Assembly: GCA_003149065.1 (NCBI GenBank)
Contig: QGFZ01000001.1
Coordinates: 186,001 to 250,000, forward strand
Direction of reading: 5' to 3'
Origin: Ruminococcaceae bacterium R-25
GTDB taxonomy: Bacteria > Bacillota > Clostridia > Saccharofermentanales > Saccharofermentanaceae
Length of the DNA: 64,000 nt
Both the position numbers and the translations under genes were made by a program. Below, piece after piece: positions 1 to 7,156 of the stretch (the first letter of the stretch is position 1; each line of letters begins with the position of its first letter). Below the pieces are notes generated by a model. It did not search any database. It was not told the origin of the DNA and saw nothing but the letters and a program-made list of their open reading frames with translations.

Positions 1-1
1 A

Positions 2-142
2 GAATATTCGCTTGTAGGCTTCGGATTAAGCGTTCTGCCTTGCGTCTGCGCTATTCCGATCAAGCGTATTTCGGACTATTATGAGGTCTCAGGCCTGGTT
101 TTCGGAATAATCGCTGGCATCGTGGTCTTCCTGGCGGGCTGA
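2..142 (+). CDS. C-terminal end of a membrane protein (partial)
   Basis: An open frame enters from the left edge and stops at a TGA at 140-142, giving the last 46 residues of a protein. The visible part is hydrophobic, with a stretch FGLSVLPCVCAIPI and a final membrane-like segment GLVFGIIAGIVVFLAG separated by a short polar loop containing KRISDYYE. That fits the last two transmembrane helices of an integral membrane protein. Nothing in this fragment identifies the family. It ends about 50 bases before the promoter of the ribosomal protein operon, so it belongs to the preceding transcription unit. Confidence 0.55.
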   Translation, partial: EYSLVGFGLSVLPCVCAIPIKRISDYYEVSGLVFGIIAGIVVFLAG

Positions 143-191
143 TCCGTCCTGGACCTGCAGGCAAAAAAGTTCCCTATATATAAAATTATTG

Positions 192-221
192 TTGACTTTG
201 ACTTGGCCTTCGGTGTATTAT
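192..221 (+). promoter_or_regulatory. sigma-A-type promoter of the rplU operon
   Basis: A -35 box TTGACT (192-197) and a -10 box TATTAT (216-221) are separated by 18 bases. Transcription would start near 228 and produce a leader of about 90 bases before rplU. Confidence 0.6.
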
Positions 222-308
222 ACGCGGGTGACCGCATGCGACGGGCTATTTTAAATGCGCTTTTTTATAGCGATGCCTTGGTTTTTATGCAGCGAGACTG
301 GAAGAACA
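222..308 (+). promoter_or_regulatory. candidate ribosomal protein L21 leader
   Basis: The untranslated leader between the promoter and the rplU ribosome binding site contains a GCGG-GTGA-CCGC hairpin followed by GCATGC and further short complementary stretches. Many Firmicutes carry a conserved L21 leader RNA in exactly this place, ahead of rplU-prp-rpmA, thought to let a ribosomal protein regulate its own operon. The position and the structured start fit. I could not check the covariance model, so the assignment is tentative. Confidence 0.5.
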
Positions 309-320
309 GGAGGAACAAAT

Positions 321-623
321 ATGTACGCAGTTATCAAGACAGGCGGCAAGCAGTACAAGGTTTCTGTAGACGATGAGATCTTCGTTGAGAAGCTTGAAGG
401 TGAGGCTGGCAGCCAGGTTACTTTCGATGAAGTACTTGCAGTATCCGATGACAACGGTATCGTAGCTGGTGATGTTAAGGCTACAGTAACTGGTGAGATC
501 GTTAAGCAGGGAAGAAACAAGAAGGTTATCGTCTCTAAGTACAAGGCTAAGAAGGGCTACAGAAGAAAGAATGGCCACAGACAGCCTTACACACGTGTAC
601 TTATCAAGGCTATCAACGCTTGA
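321..623 (+). CDS. rplU: 50S ribosomal protein L21
   Basis: A 100-residue protein of the large ribosomal subunit that contacts 23S rRNA. It opens with [14 protein letters not shown], the hallmark start of L21, and ends with a basic stretch [15 protein letters not shown], the usual rRNA-binding tail. The frame is open upstream to 255, but the ATG at 321 is the right start: it follows AGGAGG (308-313) at a normal distance and matches the family N terminus. It is the first gene of the rplU-prp-rpmA group, the normal order in Firmicutes. Confidence 0.97.
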   Translation: MYAVIKTGGKQYKVSVDDEIFVEKLEGEAGSQVTFDEVLAVSDDNGIVAGDVKATVTGEIVKQGRNKKVIVSKYKAKKGYRRKNGHRQPYTRVLIKAINA

Positions 624-641
624 TCAAAGGCTTAAGGCTTT

Positions 642-1013
642 ATGATTTCCGTTATCGTTAATAGGGAAGGTTCCGTAATACGCGCAATATACGCGAACGG
701 ACACGCAGGATATGCGGATCCCGGTCAGGACATCATATGCAGTGCGGTATCAACTCTTTTGTTTACTGCAGCAAGTGCTTTGGAAGATATTTGCGGTTAC
801 GACAGCGAATCTTTTTTCCGTATCAGTAATGAAGGCACAGACGATGTCAACTTAAGGATAACGGTTCCCGACATGGGAGACGATGAGACAAAGAACAGGG
901 CCCAGGTAATAATGAGGACTTGCGAATTAGGTCTTATCGGGATAGCTAGAGATTATAACGACAGTAAGAAGAAGTACGTAGAGATTATTAATTCAAAGAC
1001 ACCGGAGGTGTAA
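642..1013 (+). CDS. prp: ribosomal-processing cysteine protease Prp
   Basis: A 123-residue protein of the Prp (YsxB) family. In Firmicutes this cysteine protease removes a short N-terminal extension from ribosomal protein L27 before L27 enters the ribosome. The expected catalytic pair is visible: His21 in NGHAGYA and Cys33 in [11 protein letters not shown]. The gene sits between rplU and rpmA, whose L27 product has the matching extension (next gene), so protease and substrate are encoded 2 bases apart. Only a weak ribosome binding site (AAGGC) is seen. Confidence 0.93.
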   Translation: MISVIVNREGSVIRAIYANGHAGYADPGQDIICSAVSTLLFTAASALEDICGYDSESFFRISNEGTDDVNLRITVPDMGDDETKNRAQVIMRTCELGLIGIARDYNDSKKKYVEIINSKTPEV

Positions 1014-1015
1014 TT

Positions 1016-1297
1016 ATGATTAAGTTTAATTTACAGCTCTTCGCACATAAGAAAGGAATGGGTTCCACCAAGAACGGCCGTGAGTCCCAGTCCAAGAGAT
1101 TAGGAGCGAAGAAAGGTGACGGACAGTCAGTTCTGGCCGGCAATATCCTTGTTAGACAGCGTGGCACAAAGATCCATCCCGGCACAAACGTTGGAATCGG
1201 ATCCGATGATACACTTTTCGCTTTGATTGACGGTACAGTCAAGTATGAGCGTATGGGCAAGGATAAGAAGCAGGTTAGCGTTTATCCTGTAGCCTAA
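1016..1297 (+). CDS. rpmA: 50S ribosomal protein L27 with cleavable N-terminal extension
   Basis: A 93-residue L27. The mature protein begins [15 protein letters not shown] and contains the conserved [13 protein letters not shown] and DGTVKYER blocks; its N terminus reaches the peptidyl transferase centre. Ahead of this is MIKFNLQLF, an extension typical of Firmicutes L27 and cleaved by Prp between F and A, so processing at F9-A10 is expected. The tail VSVYPVA is canonical. The start codon follows prp by 2 bases, with GGAGGTG just upstream as ribosome binding site. Confidence 0.97.
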   Translation: MIKFNLQLFAHKKGMGSTKNGRESQSKRLGAKKGDGQSVLAGNILVRQRGTKIHPGTNVGIGSDDTLFALIDGTVKYERMGKDKKQVSVYPVA

Positions 1298-1323
1298 TTT
1301 AGGTATCCAGAAGAAACCAAGCG

Positions 1324-1368
1324 GAGCAGTCTGTCGCGAACTATCGCGATTGGACTGCTCTTGTATTT
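1324..1368 (+). terminator. long hairpin between rpmA and obg (terminator or attenuator)
   Basis: GAGCAGTC (1324-1331) pairs with GACTGCTC (1353-1360), and inside it TCGCGA (1334-1339) pairs with TCGCGA (1344-1349) over an ACTA loop. A T-containing run TTGTATTT follows. The tract is interrupted and the obg ribosome binding site lies directly behind, so partial termination that sets obg below ribosomal protein level is more likely than a full stop. Confidence 0.6.
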
Positions 1369-1379
1369 AGGAGAATCAG

Positions 1380-2657
1380 ATGTTTATAGATCACTCTAAG
1401 ATTTATGTTAAAGCCGGAGACGGCGGTAACGGCTGTCTTAGCTTCCATACCGAGAAGTATATTACCAACGGCGGACCCGACGGTGGTGACGGCGGCGACG
1501 GCGGAAATGTTGTTTTGCAGGCCGCACCGAATCTGACGAGCCTTCAGAACTTCAGATTCAAGCACAAGTTCGTAGCACAGAACGGTGCCAAGGGCATGAG
1601 CAAGAAGATGTACGGCAAGCGCGGTGAAGACCTCATAATCGCCGTTCCTGTAGGCACGGTCGTAAAAGACTTTGAGTCAGGCGAGATCATTGCCGACCTT
1701 ACAGAAGCCGGCCAGAAGATCGTTGTCGCAAGAGGCGGCAAGGGCGGTCTCGGAAACATGCACTACGCAAATTCCGTAAGACAGGCTCCACAGTTTGCAA
1801 CGCCCGGCTCTGCAGGTGAGGAAAGAGAACTCAGCATCGAATTGAAGCTCATTGCTGATGTCGGTCTTGTAGGTTTCCCCAACGCAGGAAAATCAACACT
1901 CCTTTCTGTTCTTACCAGAGCTAAGCCGAAGATCGCGGATTATCCTTTCACGACTTTAGAACCCGTATTGGGCGTTGTCAGCAAGGATGATTTCTCATAT
2001 GTCATCGCAGATATTCCGGGAATCATCGAAAATGCTCACGAAGGTGCAGGTTTAGGCCACGATTTCTTAAGACATATCGAAAGAACAAGGCTTCTCGTTC
2101 ACGTTGTTGACCTCTCGGGTACAGACGGAAGAGATCCTTTGGATGACTTTAAGACCATCAACAACGAACTTGAAGAATTCAGCATTGAACTTGCGGCAAG
2201 ACCCCAGATCGTTGTCGGCAACAAGTGTGACGGCGTAACTGACGAAGAAGCACAGGAATTCGTAGACAGCGTCAAAGCATTGGGTTATGAAGATGTCTTC
2301 ATAATTTCCGCTGCAGGCCAGATCGGAATCAGGGAACTTGCTGACAAGATCACTGAGACAGTATCAAAGCTCCCGCCTACGATCCTTCACGATATCGCTT
2401 CAGGCGAAGAGAAGGTCTATACATTCGACGAAGGCAAGAAGTATGAGATCATCATCAACGAAGACGGCAATTTCGAAGTTACCGGAAAGTGGATCAACAA
2501 GATCTTCAATTCCACAAACTTCGGAGACACCGAATCTACGAACTTCTTCCAGAGAACACTTGAGAACGAGGGCGTTTTCGAGGAACTCAAGAAGATGGGC
2601 GTAAAAGAGGGCGATACGGTCAAGGTTTGCGATCTCGAATTCGATTATTACGACTGA
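1380..2657 (+). CDS. obgE: GTPase Obg (CgtA), ribosome assembly
   Basis: A 425-residue Obg GTPase, which acts in late 50S subunit assembly and stringent-response signalling. The N-terminal glycine-rich OBG domain (about residues 1-158) shows the typical GGDGGDGG run. The G domain has GFPNAGKST (G1, about 165), FTTLEP (switch I), DIPGI (G3), NKCD (G4) and ISAAG (G5). The last ~90 residues form the OCT domain found in Firmicutes Obg. The ATG at 1380 follows AGGAG at a normal distance. Its place behind rpmA is conserved in Firmicutes. Confidence 0.97.
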   Translation: MFIDHSKIYVKAGDGGNGCLSFHTEKYITNGGPDGGDGGDGGNVVLQAAPNLTSLQNFRFKHKFVAQNGAKGMSKKMYGKRGEDLIIAVPVGTVVKDFESGEIIADLTEAGQKIVVARGGKGGLGNMHYANSVRQAPQFATPGSAGEERELSIELKLIADVGLVGFPNAGKSTLLSVLTRAKPKIADYPFTTLEPVLGVVSKDDFSYVIADIPGIIENAHEGAGLGHDFLRHIERTRLLVHVVDLSGTDGRDPLDDFKTINNELEEFSIELAARPQIVVGNKCDGVTDEEAQEFVDSVKALGYEDVFIISAAGQIGIRELADKITETVSKLPPTILHDIASGEEKVYTFDEGKKYEIIINEDGNFEVTGKWINKIFNSTNFGDTESTNFFQRTLENEGVFEELKKMGVKEGDTVKVCDLEFDYYD

Positions 2658-2837
2658 TAAACAGAGTTAGATCTTCTTATCAGCGAAAAGAGGAATATTT
2701 GACAACGGCTCCACAATTTCGGTCTTTTATTCACATAATGTTAACAAATGTTCCGTTGTGTTGCCTTAATGCTACTGTACTATAAAAGCGTAAGAACGAG
2801 ACCACAATCGGATAAGAGTTTTGAGTTTGTTTGTAGA

Positions 2838-2871
2838 GATGCCGTAGTTAAAAGCTGCGGCATCTTTTTTG
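2838..2871 (+). terminator. rho-independent terminator
   Basis: GATGCCG (2838-2844) pairs with CGGCATC (2858-2864), extended inward by three weaker pairs, and is followed by TTTTTT (2865-2870). It lies 180 bases after the obg stop. The stretch 2658-2837 carries no gene I can support; it has promoter-like boxes near 2756-2783 (TTGTGT, 16 bases, TACTAT), so the terminator may end either the obg transcript or a short RNA starting near 2790. Confidence 0.75.
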
Positions 2872-2949
2872 TTTATTGCATTTTGACAGTATTTATTTTT
2901 ATTTTTCTTGGGGTAAAATAGGTTAGATTTTTGGATTGAAAGGGATTTT

Positions 2950-3411
2950 ATGGATTTCCTTCTGCAGATAGTAACAAATAAGATCTTGGTCGTAGGAGTT
3001 GTTTCCTGGTTTTTGGCACAGGTCTTTAAATGCATCAGCAATTTTATTTTGACAAAGAAATTCAGCATCGAGAGGCTTTTCGGCGACGGAGGAATGCCTT
3101 CCGGCCATTCTGCAACGGTTACATCGGTTGCGATCGCAGCTGGTCTTTATAACGGTTTTGATTCTCCTGTTTTCGCTGTTGCGATGATCCTCGCGATCGT
3201 TGTAATGCACGATGCTATGAACGTAAGATATCAGGCAGGCAAGCAGGCTGAGCTCCTTAATGTCATGGCTGAGATGTTTGAAAAAGTAACAGGCACTGAT
3301 CTTCCTAACGAAGAAAAGCTCAAAGAGCTCTTGGGACACACACCTTTGCAGGTTGCAGCCGGTTTTGTGCTTGGCGTAGCAACTGCGATCACAATGTATC
3401 TCGTTTTCTGA
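2950..3411 (+). CDS. divergent PAP2 family membrane protein (DUF212, YuiD-like)
   Basis: A 153-residue membrane protein of the DUF212 or divergent-PAP2 family (YuiD in Bacillus subtilis). It has hydrophobic segments near residues 8-28, 55-85 and 128-150. Conserved pieces are FGDGGMPSGHSATVTSVA, equivalent to the SGH motif of PAP2 phosphatases, and MHDAMNVRYQAGKQA. The substrate of this branch is not established. AAAGGG stands 6 bases before the ATG. It lies 6 bases ahead of the alkylation-repair gene and may be co-transcribed with it. Confidence 0.85.
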   Translation: MDFLLQIVTNKILVVGVVSWFLAQVFKCISNFILTKKFSIERLFGDGGMPSGHSATVTSVAIAAGLYNGFDSPVFAVAMILAIVVMHDAMNVRYQAGKQAELLNVMAEMFEKVTGTDLPNEEKLKELLGHTPLQVAAGFVLGVATAITMYLVF

Positions 3412-3417
3412 TCTCCT

Positions 3418-4107
3418 ATGATTTCCGCTGATATCTATAAGGCATTAGTATCTCTTCAGGACAAAGGCTACCGCGATATGCAGGTGACCATTATCCCTAC
3501 GGTTGAAGCGGATTCGATAATAGGCGTCAGGACTCCGGCTTTGAGAGCACTCGCAAAAGAACTTTCCAAGAGGGAAGACATTGATTCTTTCCTTAGCGAC
3601 CTTCCTCATAAGTATTTTGAAGAAAACCAGCTTCATGCCTTTATCCTTTCCGGAATGAAGGACGCTGATAAAGCAATCAAGCTCGTTGATAAGTTCCTTC
3701 CCTATGTTGATAACTGGGCTACTTGCGACCAGATGTCACCGAAGGTATTTAAAAAGCATAAGGATCTTCTTTTGGAATACATTGATAAATGGCTCATGTC
3801 CGATATGACTTATGTAAAGAGGTTCGGCATAGGCATGTTAATGGAGCATTTCCTCGATGAAGATTTCAAGACTTCTTATCTTACCAGGGTCGCGAAAATA
3901 AGATCTGACGAATACTACGTCAACATGATGACCGCATGGTATTTTGCGACAGCACTTGCAAAGCAATATGACGCAACATTACCATATATAGAGAAGCAGA
4001 AATTAGACATTTGGACACATAACAAAACTATTCAGAAATCAGTAGAAAGTTATAGAATTACACCCGAACAGAAAGAATACCTTAAGACACTGAAAAGGAA
4101 GGCATGA
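3418..4107 (+). CDS. DNA alkylation repair protein, AlkD-like
   Basis: A 229-residue all-helical protein of the DNA_alkylation (AlkD) family, HEAT-repeat-like glycosylases that excise positively charged alkylated bases. The diagnostic pieces are RTPALRALAKEL near the N terminus, VDNWATCDQMSPKVFKKH in the middle, carrying the conserved Trp and Asp region of the active cleft, and VKRFGIGMLMEHF. Length is normal for the family. It is followed after 3 bases by a sugar kinase, so the two probably share a transcript although their roles are unrelated. Close paralogues can have lost activity; I judge only family membership. Confidence 0.88.
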   Translation: MISADIYKALVSLQDKGYRDMQVTIIPTVEADSIIGVRTPALRALAKELSKREDIDSFLSDLPHKYFEENQLHAFILSGMKDADKAIKLVDKFLPYVDNWATCDQMSPKVFKKHKDLLLEYIDKWLMSDMTYVKRFGIGMLMEHFLDEDFKTSYLTRVAKIRSDEYYVNMMTAWYFATALAKQYDATLPYIEKQKLDIWTHNKTIQKSVESYRITPEQKEYLKTLKRKA

Positions 4108-4110
4108 GTC

Positions 4111-5034
4111 ATGATATATACAATTACTCTTAATCCTGCAGTAGATGTCAGCCTTCACGTTAGGGAAGGCCTTTTGCCCGGTAGTATCAATCAGTCTTAT
4201 GCTGAGAGGACCGACCCCGGCGGAAAAGGTATAAATGTGTCCAAAACACTTAAAGTGCTTGGCCAGGATTCCGTTATCTGTATCGGTATCTGCGGTGAGG
4301 ACGGCGACAGACTTCTTCGTATGCTCGACGCGATCGGTGCTGAAGTGATCAGTGTCAGATATCCCACCGGCAACACCAGAACGAATATCAAGATCACCGG
4401 CGAGAACGGTGTAACCACGGATATTAACGGCAACGGCCCCCAGTACGACAGGGATGCAGTTGACGAACTGAAGAACCTTATCCGTTCCAAGATCGTAAGC
4501 GGCGATACAGTCGTTATCTCAGGCAGACCGCCTCTCGGATCTCCAACTGATATCTATGCGGAACTTATCAGAAGCTTTAAGGAAGTCGAAGGCGTAAAGG
4601 TCATTCTCGATGCTTCCGATGAATACTTAAGAGAAGCTCTTGAAGAAAAGCCTTATGCTGTAAAGCCCACATGTGAGGAACTCTGCATCGATAATGATGC
4701 TGAAAGCGCGAAATATGAAGCAAGCGATCTCGTCTTAAGAGGTATTACCAGATGCCTTATCTCAATGGGTGTCGTAGGTGCTGTTTTCGCGAGCAGGGAC
4801 ATGGAAGCCACATATACCAGAGCTTTGGATGTTAAGGCCAACTGCACCACAGGATGCGGCGACGCAATGACTGCAGGTCTTGCATATGCATCTGAGACCG
4901 GAATGTCTTCAGAAGACTCTTTCAGGCTCTGCATGGCTTTAGCAGGTGCCGAAGCTGAAACTGAAGGAACGAATCCGCCTACCAAAGAGCGTGTTATGGA
5001 GCTGTTCAACAGCGCCCCGATAAGCGGCCAATAA
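4111..5034 (+). CDS. pfkB: PfkB-family sugar kinase, probable 1-phosphofructokinase
   Basis: A 307-residue ribokinase-fold kinase. It begins MIYTITLNPAVD, typical of the 1-phosphofructokinase / tagatose-6-phosphate kinase branch, has the substrate loop DPGGKGINVS (about 35-44) and the ATP/anion-hole motif TTGCGDAMTAG with the catalytic Asp. It would phosphorylate a sugar phosphate, most likely fructose 1-phosphate to the 1,6-bisphosphate. No fru regulator or PTS gene is adjacent, so the exact substrate stays open. AAGGAAGG inside the end of the preceding gene serves as ribosome binding site. A strong hairpin terminator follows. Confidence 0.85.
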   Translation: MIYTITLNPAVDVSLHVREGLLPGSINQSYAERTDPGGKGINVSKTLKVLGQDSVICIGICGEDGDRLLRMLDAIGAEVISVRYPTGNTRTNIKITGENGVTTDINGNGPQYDRDAVDELKNLIRSKIVSGDTVVISGRPPLGSPTDIYAELIRSFKEVEGVKVILDASDEYLREALEEKPYAVKPTCEELCIDNDAESAKYEASDLVLRGITRCLISMGVVGAVFASRDMEATYTRALDVKANCTTGCGDAMTAGLAYASETGMSSEDSFRLCMALAGAEAETEGTNPPTKERVMELFNSAPISGQ

Positions 5035-5046
5035 TCAGCTTACATA

Positions 5047-5075
5047 TTGCATCGGACAAACAAACGTTCTATGAT
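5047..5075 (+). promoter_or_regulatory. promoter of uvrB
   Basis: A -35 box TTGCAT (5047-5052) and -10 box TATGAT (5070-5075) are exactly 17 bases apart. The spacer is almost filled by a LexA-like box. The start point would fall near 5082, inside the left arm of the terminator hairpin that ends the upstream sugar-kinase gene. Confidence 0.65.
5057..5070 (+). promoter_or_regulatory. LexA (SOS) box candidate in the uvrB promoter
   Basis: CAAACAAACGTTCT fits the Firmicutes LexA consensus CGAACN4GTTCG at 8 of 10 defined positions and lies between the -35 and -10 boxes, where bound LexA would block RNA polymerase. uvrB is a standard SOS gene, which supports the reading. Confidence 0.6.
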
Positions 5076-5119
5076 AATTCTACAAAGATTTGGTATAGTT
5101 TCTTTGTAGAATTATTTTT
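5074..5119 (+). terminator. strong hairpin terminator between the pfkB-type kinase gene and uvrB
   Basis: A perfect 15-base-pair stem, 5074-5088 with 5101-5115, encloses a 12-base loop and runs into TTTTTA. It would stop readthrough from the kinase gene. Its left arm overlaps the uvrB -10 box, so transcripts started at the uvrB promoter contain only a shortened version and should escape it. Confidence 0.8.
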
Positions 5120-5137
5120 ATTTGGGACGAATGATCT

Positions 5138-7156
5138 ATGTTTAAGCTCGTATCTGATTTCAAACCGTCGGGCGATCAGCCTGAAGCAATTAATAACCTG
5201 GTTCAGGGTATTAAGGACGGTATGCGCGCCCAGACTCTTTTGGGTGTTACGGGATCAGGCAAGACATTTACGATGGCGAACATTATCGAGCGCGTCCAGC
5301 GTCCCACATTGGTCCTTGCCCATAACAAGACATTGGCAGGACAGCTCTATGCCGAGTTTAAGGAACTGTTCCCTGAAAATGCCGTAGAATACTTCATCTC
5401 ATACTACGATTACTATCAGCCTGAAGCTTATATCGCAGCTACGGATACTTATATCGAGAAAGACTCGTCTATCAATGATGAGATCGACCGTATGCGTCAC
5501 GAGGCTACGAAGTCGCTGCTTACCCGTGATGACGTGATTATTGTTGCATCTGTATCCTGCATCTATGGTATCGGCGAAAAGGACGATTATCTGTCGCTTG
5601 CCCTGATGCTTGAGACAGGCCTTGAGATCCCGATGGATAATGTCATGGCCCAGCTCATAAACATGCAGTATACGAGAAATGATTTTGACCTCTCCAGAGG
5701 CTGTTTCAGGCGCAAGGGCGATGTAATAGATATCTGGACTCCTGATTCGGAGCATACGCTTACGAGGATCAGTTTCTTCGGCGATGAGATAGATAAGATC
5801 AGCTATGTCGATGCGATAACCGGAAAGACCGAATTTACCAAGGATTATATTGAGCTTTTCCCGGCATCCCACTATGCGACCGGCAGGGCAAAGCTTAACA
5901 CTGCAATTGATAAGATCGAAGCAGAACTCGAAGTAAGGCTTAAGGAATTAAGAGAAGCCGGCGACATGATAGCTGCATACCGTCTGGAGCAGCGTACCCG
6001 TTATGACATGGATATGCTCAGGGAGACAGGCTTTTGCAAAGGAATCGAAAACTATTCAAGACACATTGCAGGCAGGGAAGAGGGCGAACCGCCCTGCACC
6101 CTGATGGACTTCTTCCCCAAAGATTTCCTTTTATTCATCGATGAGTCGCACCAGACGATACCTCAGGTCGGCGCAATGTATAACGGTGACAGATCGAGAA
6201 AAGAGATGCTCGTCCAGTACGGATTCAGACTTCCTTCAGCTTTCGATAACAGACCTTTGAAGTTTGCTGAATTTGAGCAGCGCATGGGACAGACTATTTT
6301 CGTAAGTGCGACACCTGCAGACTACGAGAAGGAACACAGCGAACAGGTAGTAGAGCAGATGATAAGACCTACCGGTCTTTTGGAGCCTGAGATCTTTATA
6401 AGACCTGTCGAAGGCCAGATCGAAGACATTCTGGCTATGTTAAAAGAGCAGAAGAAGACTGGCGACAAGAGCCTTATCATGACACTTACCAAGAGAATGG
6501 CAGAAGACCTTACGGACTTCCTCAAAAAGGAGAATATCCGTGTCACATATCTGCACTCTGATATCAAAGCTGTCGAGCGTATGCAGATACTTAACCAGCT
6601 TAGAAATGATGAGGTCGATGTTATAGTCGGAATCAATCTTTTGAGGGAAGGTATAGACCTTCCTGAAGTATCGCTTCTGATGATCCTTGATGCCGACAAG
6701 GAAGGATTCTTAAGATCCGAGAGATCATTGATCCAGATAATCGGAAGGTGCGCGCGTAATGATCACGGACGGGTAGTTCTCTATGCTGATGAAGTAACCG
6801 ATTCCATGATGAATGCGGTATCAGAAACTAACAGAAGAAGAAAGATCCAGGAAGAGTACAATAGAGTTAACAACATAACTCCGAAGACGATCAAGAAGGC
6901 TGTAAGAGATGTCTTTGATATCGTTTCGGAAAGCAGCAAAGACTCCGGCTCTAAGGGCAGAGGCAAGGGTTCAAAAGGCGGCGGCATAGATGCTGCAAGG
7001 CTTATTAACGAAGGCGTATCGGGCGGCACGGAAGAAGAGAATAAGAAGCTTATTGAAAAGCTTACTGTTGAGATGACCAAGGCTGCCAAGGATCTCGATT
7101 TCGAGAGGGCGGCAGAGATAAGAGATATTATTATCGAACTTAAGGGGAAGAAATGA
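5138..7156 (+). CDS. uvrB: UvrABC system protein B (excision repair helicase)
   Basis: A 672-residue UvrB, which verifies DNA damage and positions UvrC for incision in nucleotide excision repair. Walker A is GVTGSGKTFT (about 38-47), followed by the beta-hairpin block EYFISYYDYYQPEAYIPATD-like sequence (here with YIAATD), the ATPase box FIDESHQT, and motif VI QIIGRCARN. The C terminus carries a UvrB/UvrC-interaction (UVR) motif ending LDFERAAEIRD. Length is normal. uvrA does not follow; the next gene is dnaE, whose ATG overlaps the uvrB stop as ATGA. A LexA-like box in the promoter suggests SOS induction. Confidence 0.98.
   Translation: MFKLVSDFKPSGDQPEAINNLVQGIKDGMRAQTLLGVTGSGKTFTMANIIERVQRPTLVLAHNKTLAGQLYAEFKELFPENAVEYFISYYDYYQPEAYIAATDTYIEKDSSINDEIDRMRHEATKSLLTRDDVIIVASVSCIYGIGEKDDYLSLALMLETGLEIPMDNVMAQLINMQYTRNDFDLSRGCFRRKGDVIDIWTPDSEHTLTRISFFGDEIDKISYVDAITGKTEFTKDYIELFPASHYATGRAKLNTAIDKIEAELEVRLKELREAGDMIAAYRLEQRTRYDMDMLRETGFCKGIENYSRHIAGREEGEPPCTLMDFFPKDFLLFIDESHQTIPQVGAMYNGDRSRKEMLVQYGFRLPSAFDNRPLKFAEFEQRMGQTIFVSATPADYEKEHSEQVVEQMIRPTGLLEPEIFIRPVEGQIEDILAMLKEQKKTGDKSLIMTLTKRMAEDLTDFLKKENIRVTYLHSDIKAVERMQILNQLRNDEVDVIVGINLLREGIDLPEVSLLMILDADKEGFLRSERSLIQIIGRCARNDHGRVVLYADEVTDSMMNAVSETNRRRKIQEEYNRVNNITPKTIKKAVRDVFDIVSESSKDSGSKGRGKGSKGGGIDAARLINEGVSGGTEEENKKLIEKLTVEMTKAAKDLDFERAAEIRDIIIELKGKK

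Noticed and set aside
2883..2919. TTGACA at 2883 with TAAAAT at 2914 as promoter of the DUF212 gene
   Set aside because: The spacing is 25 bases, far from the 16-18 needed, and no better -10 box lies at the right distance.
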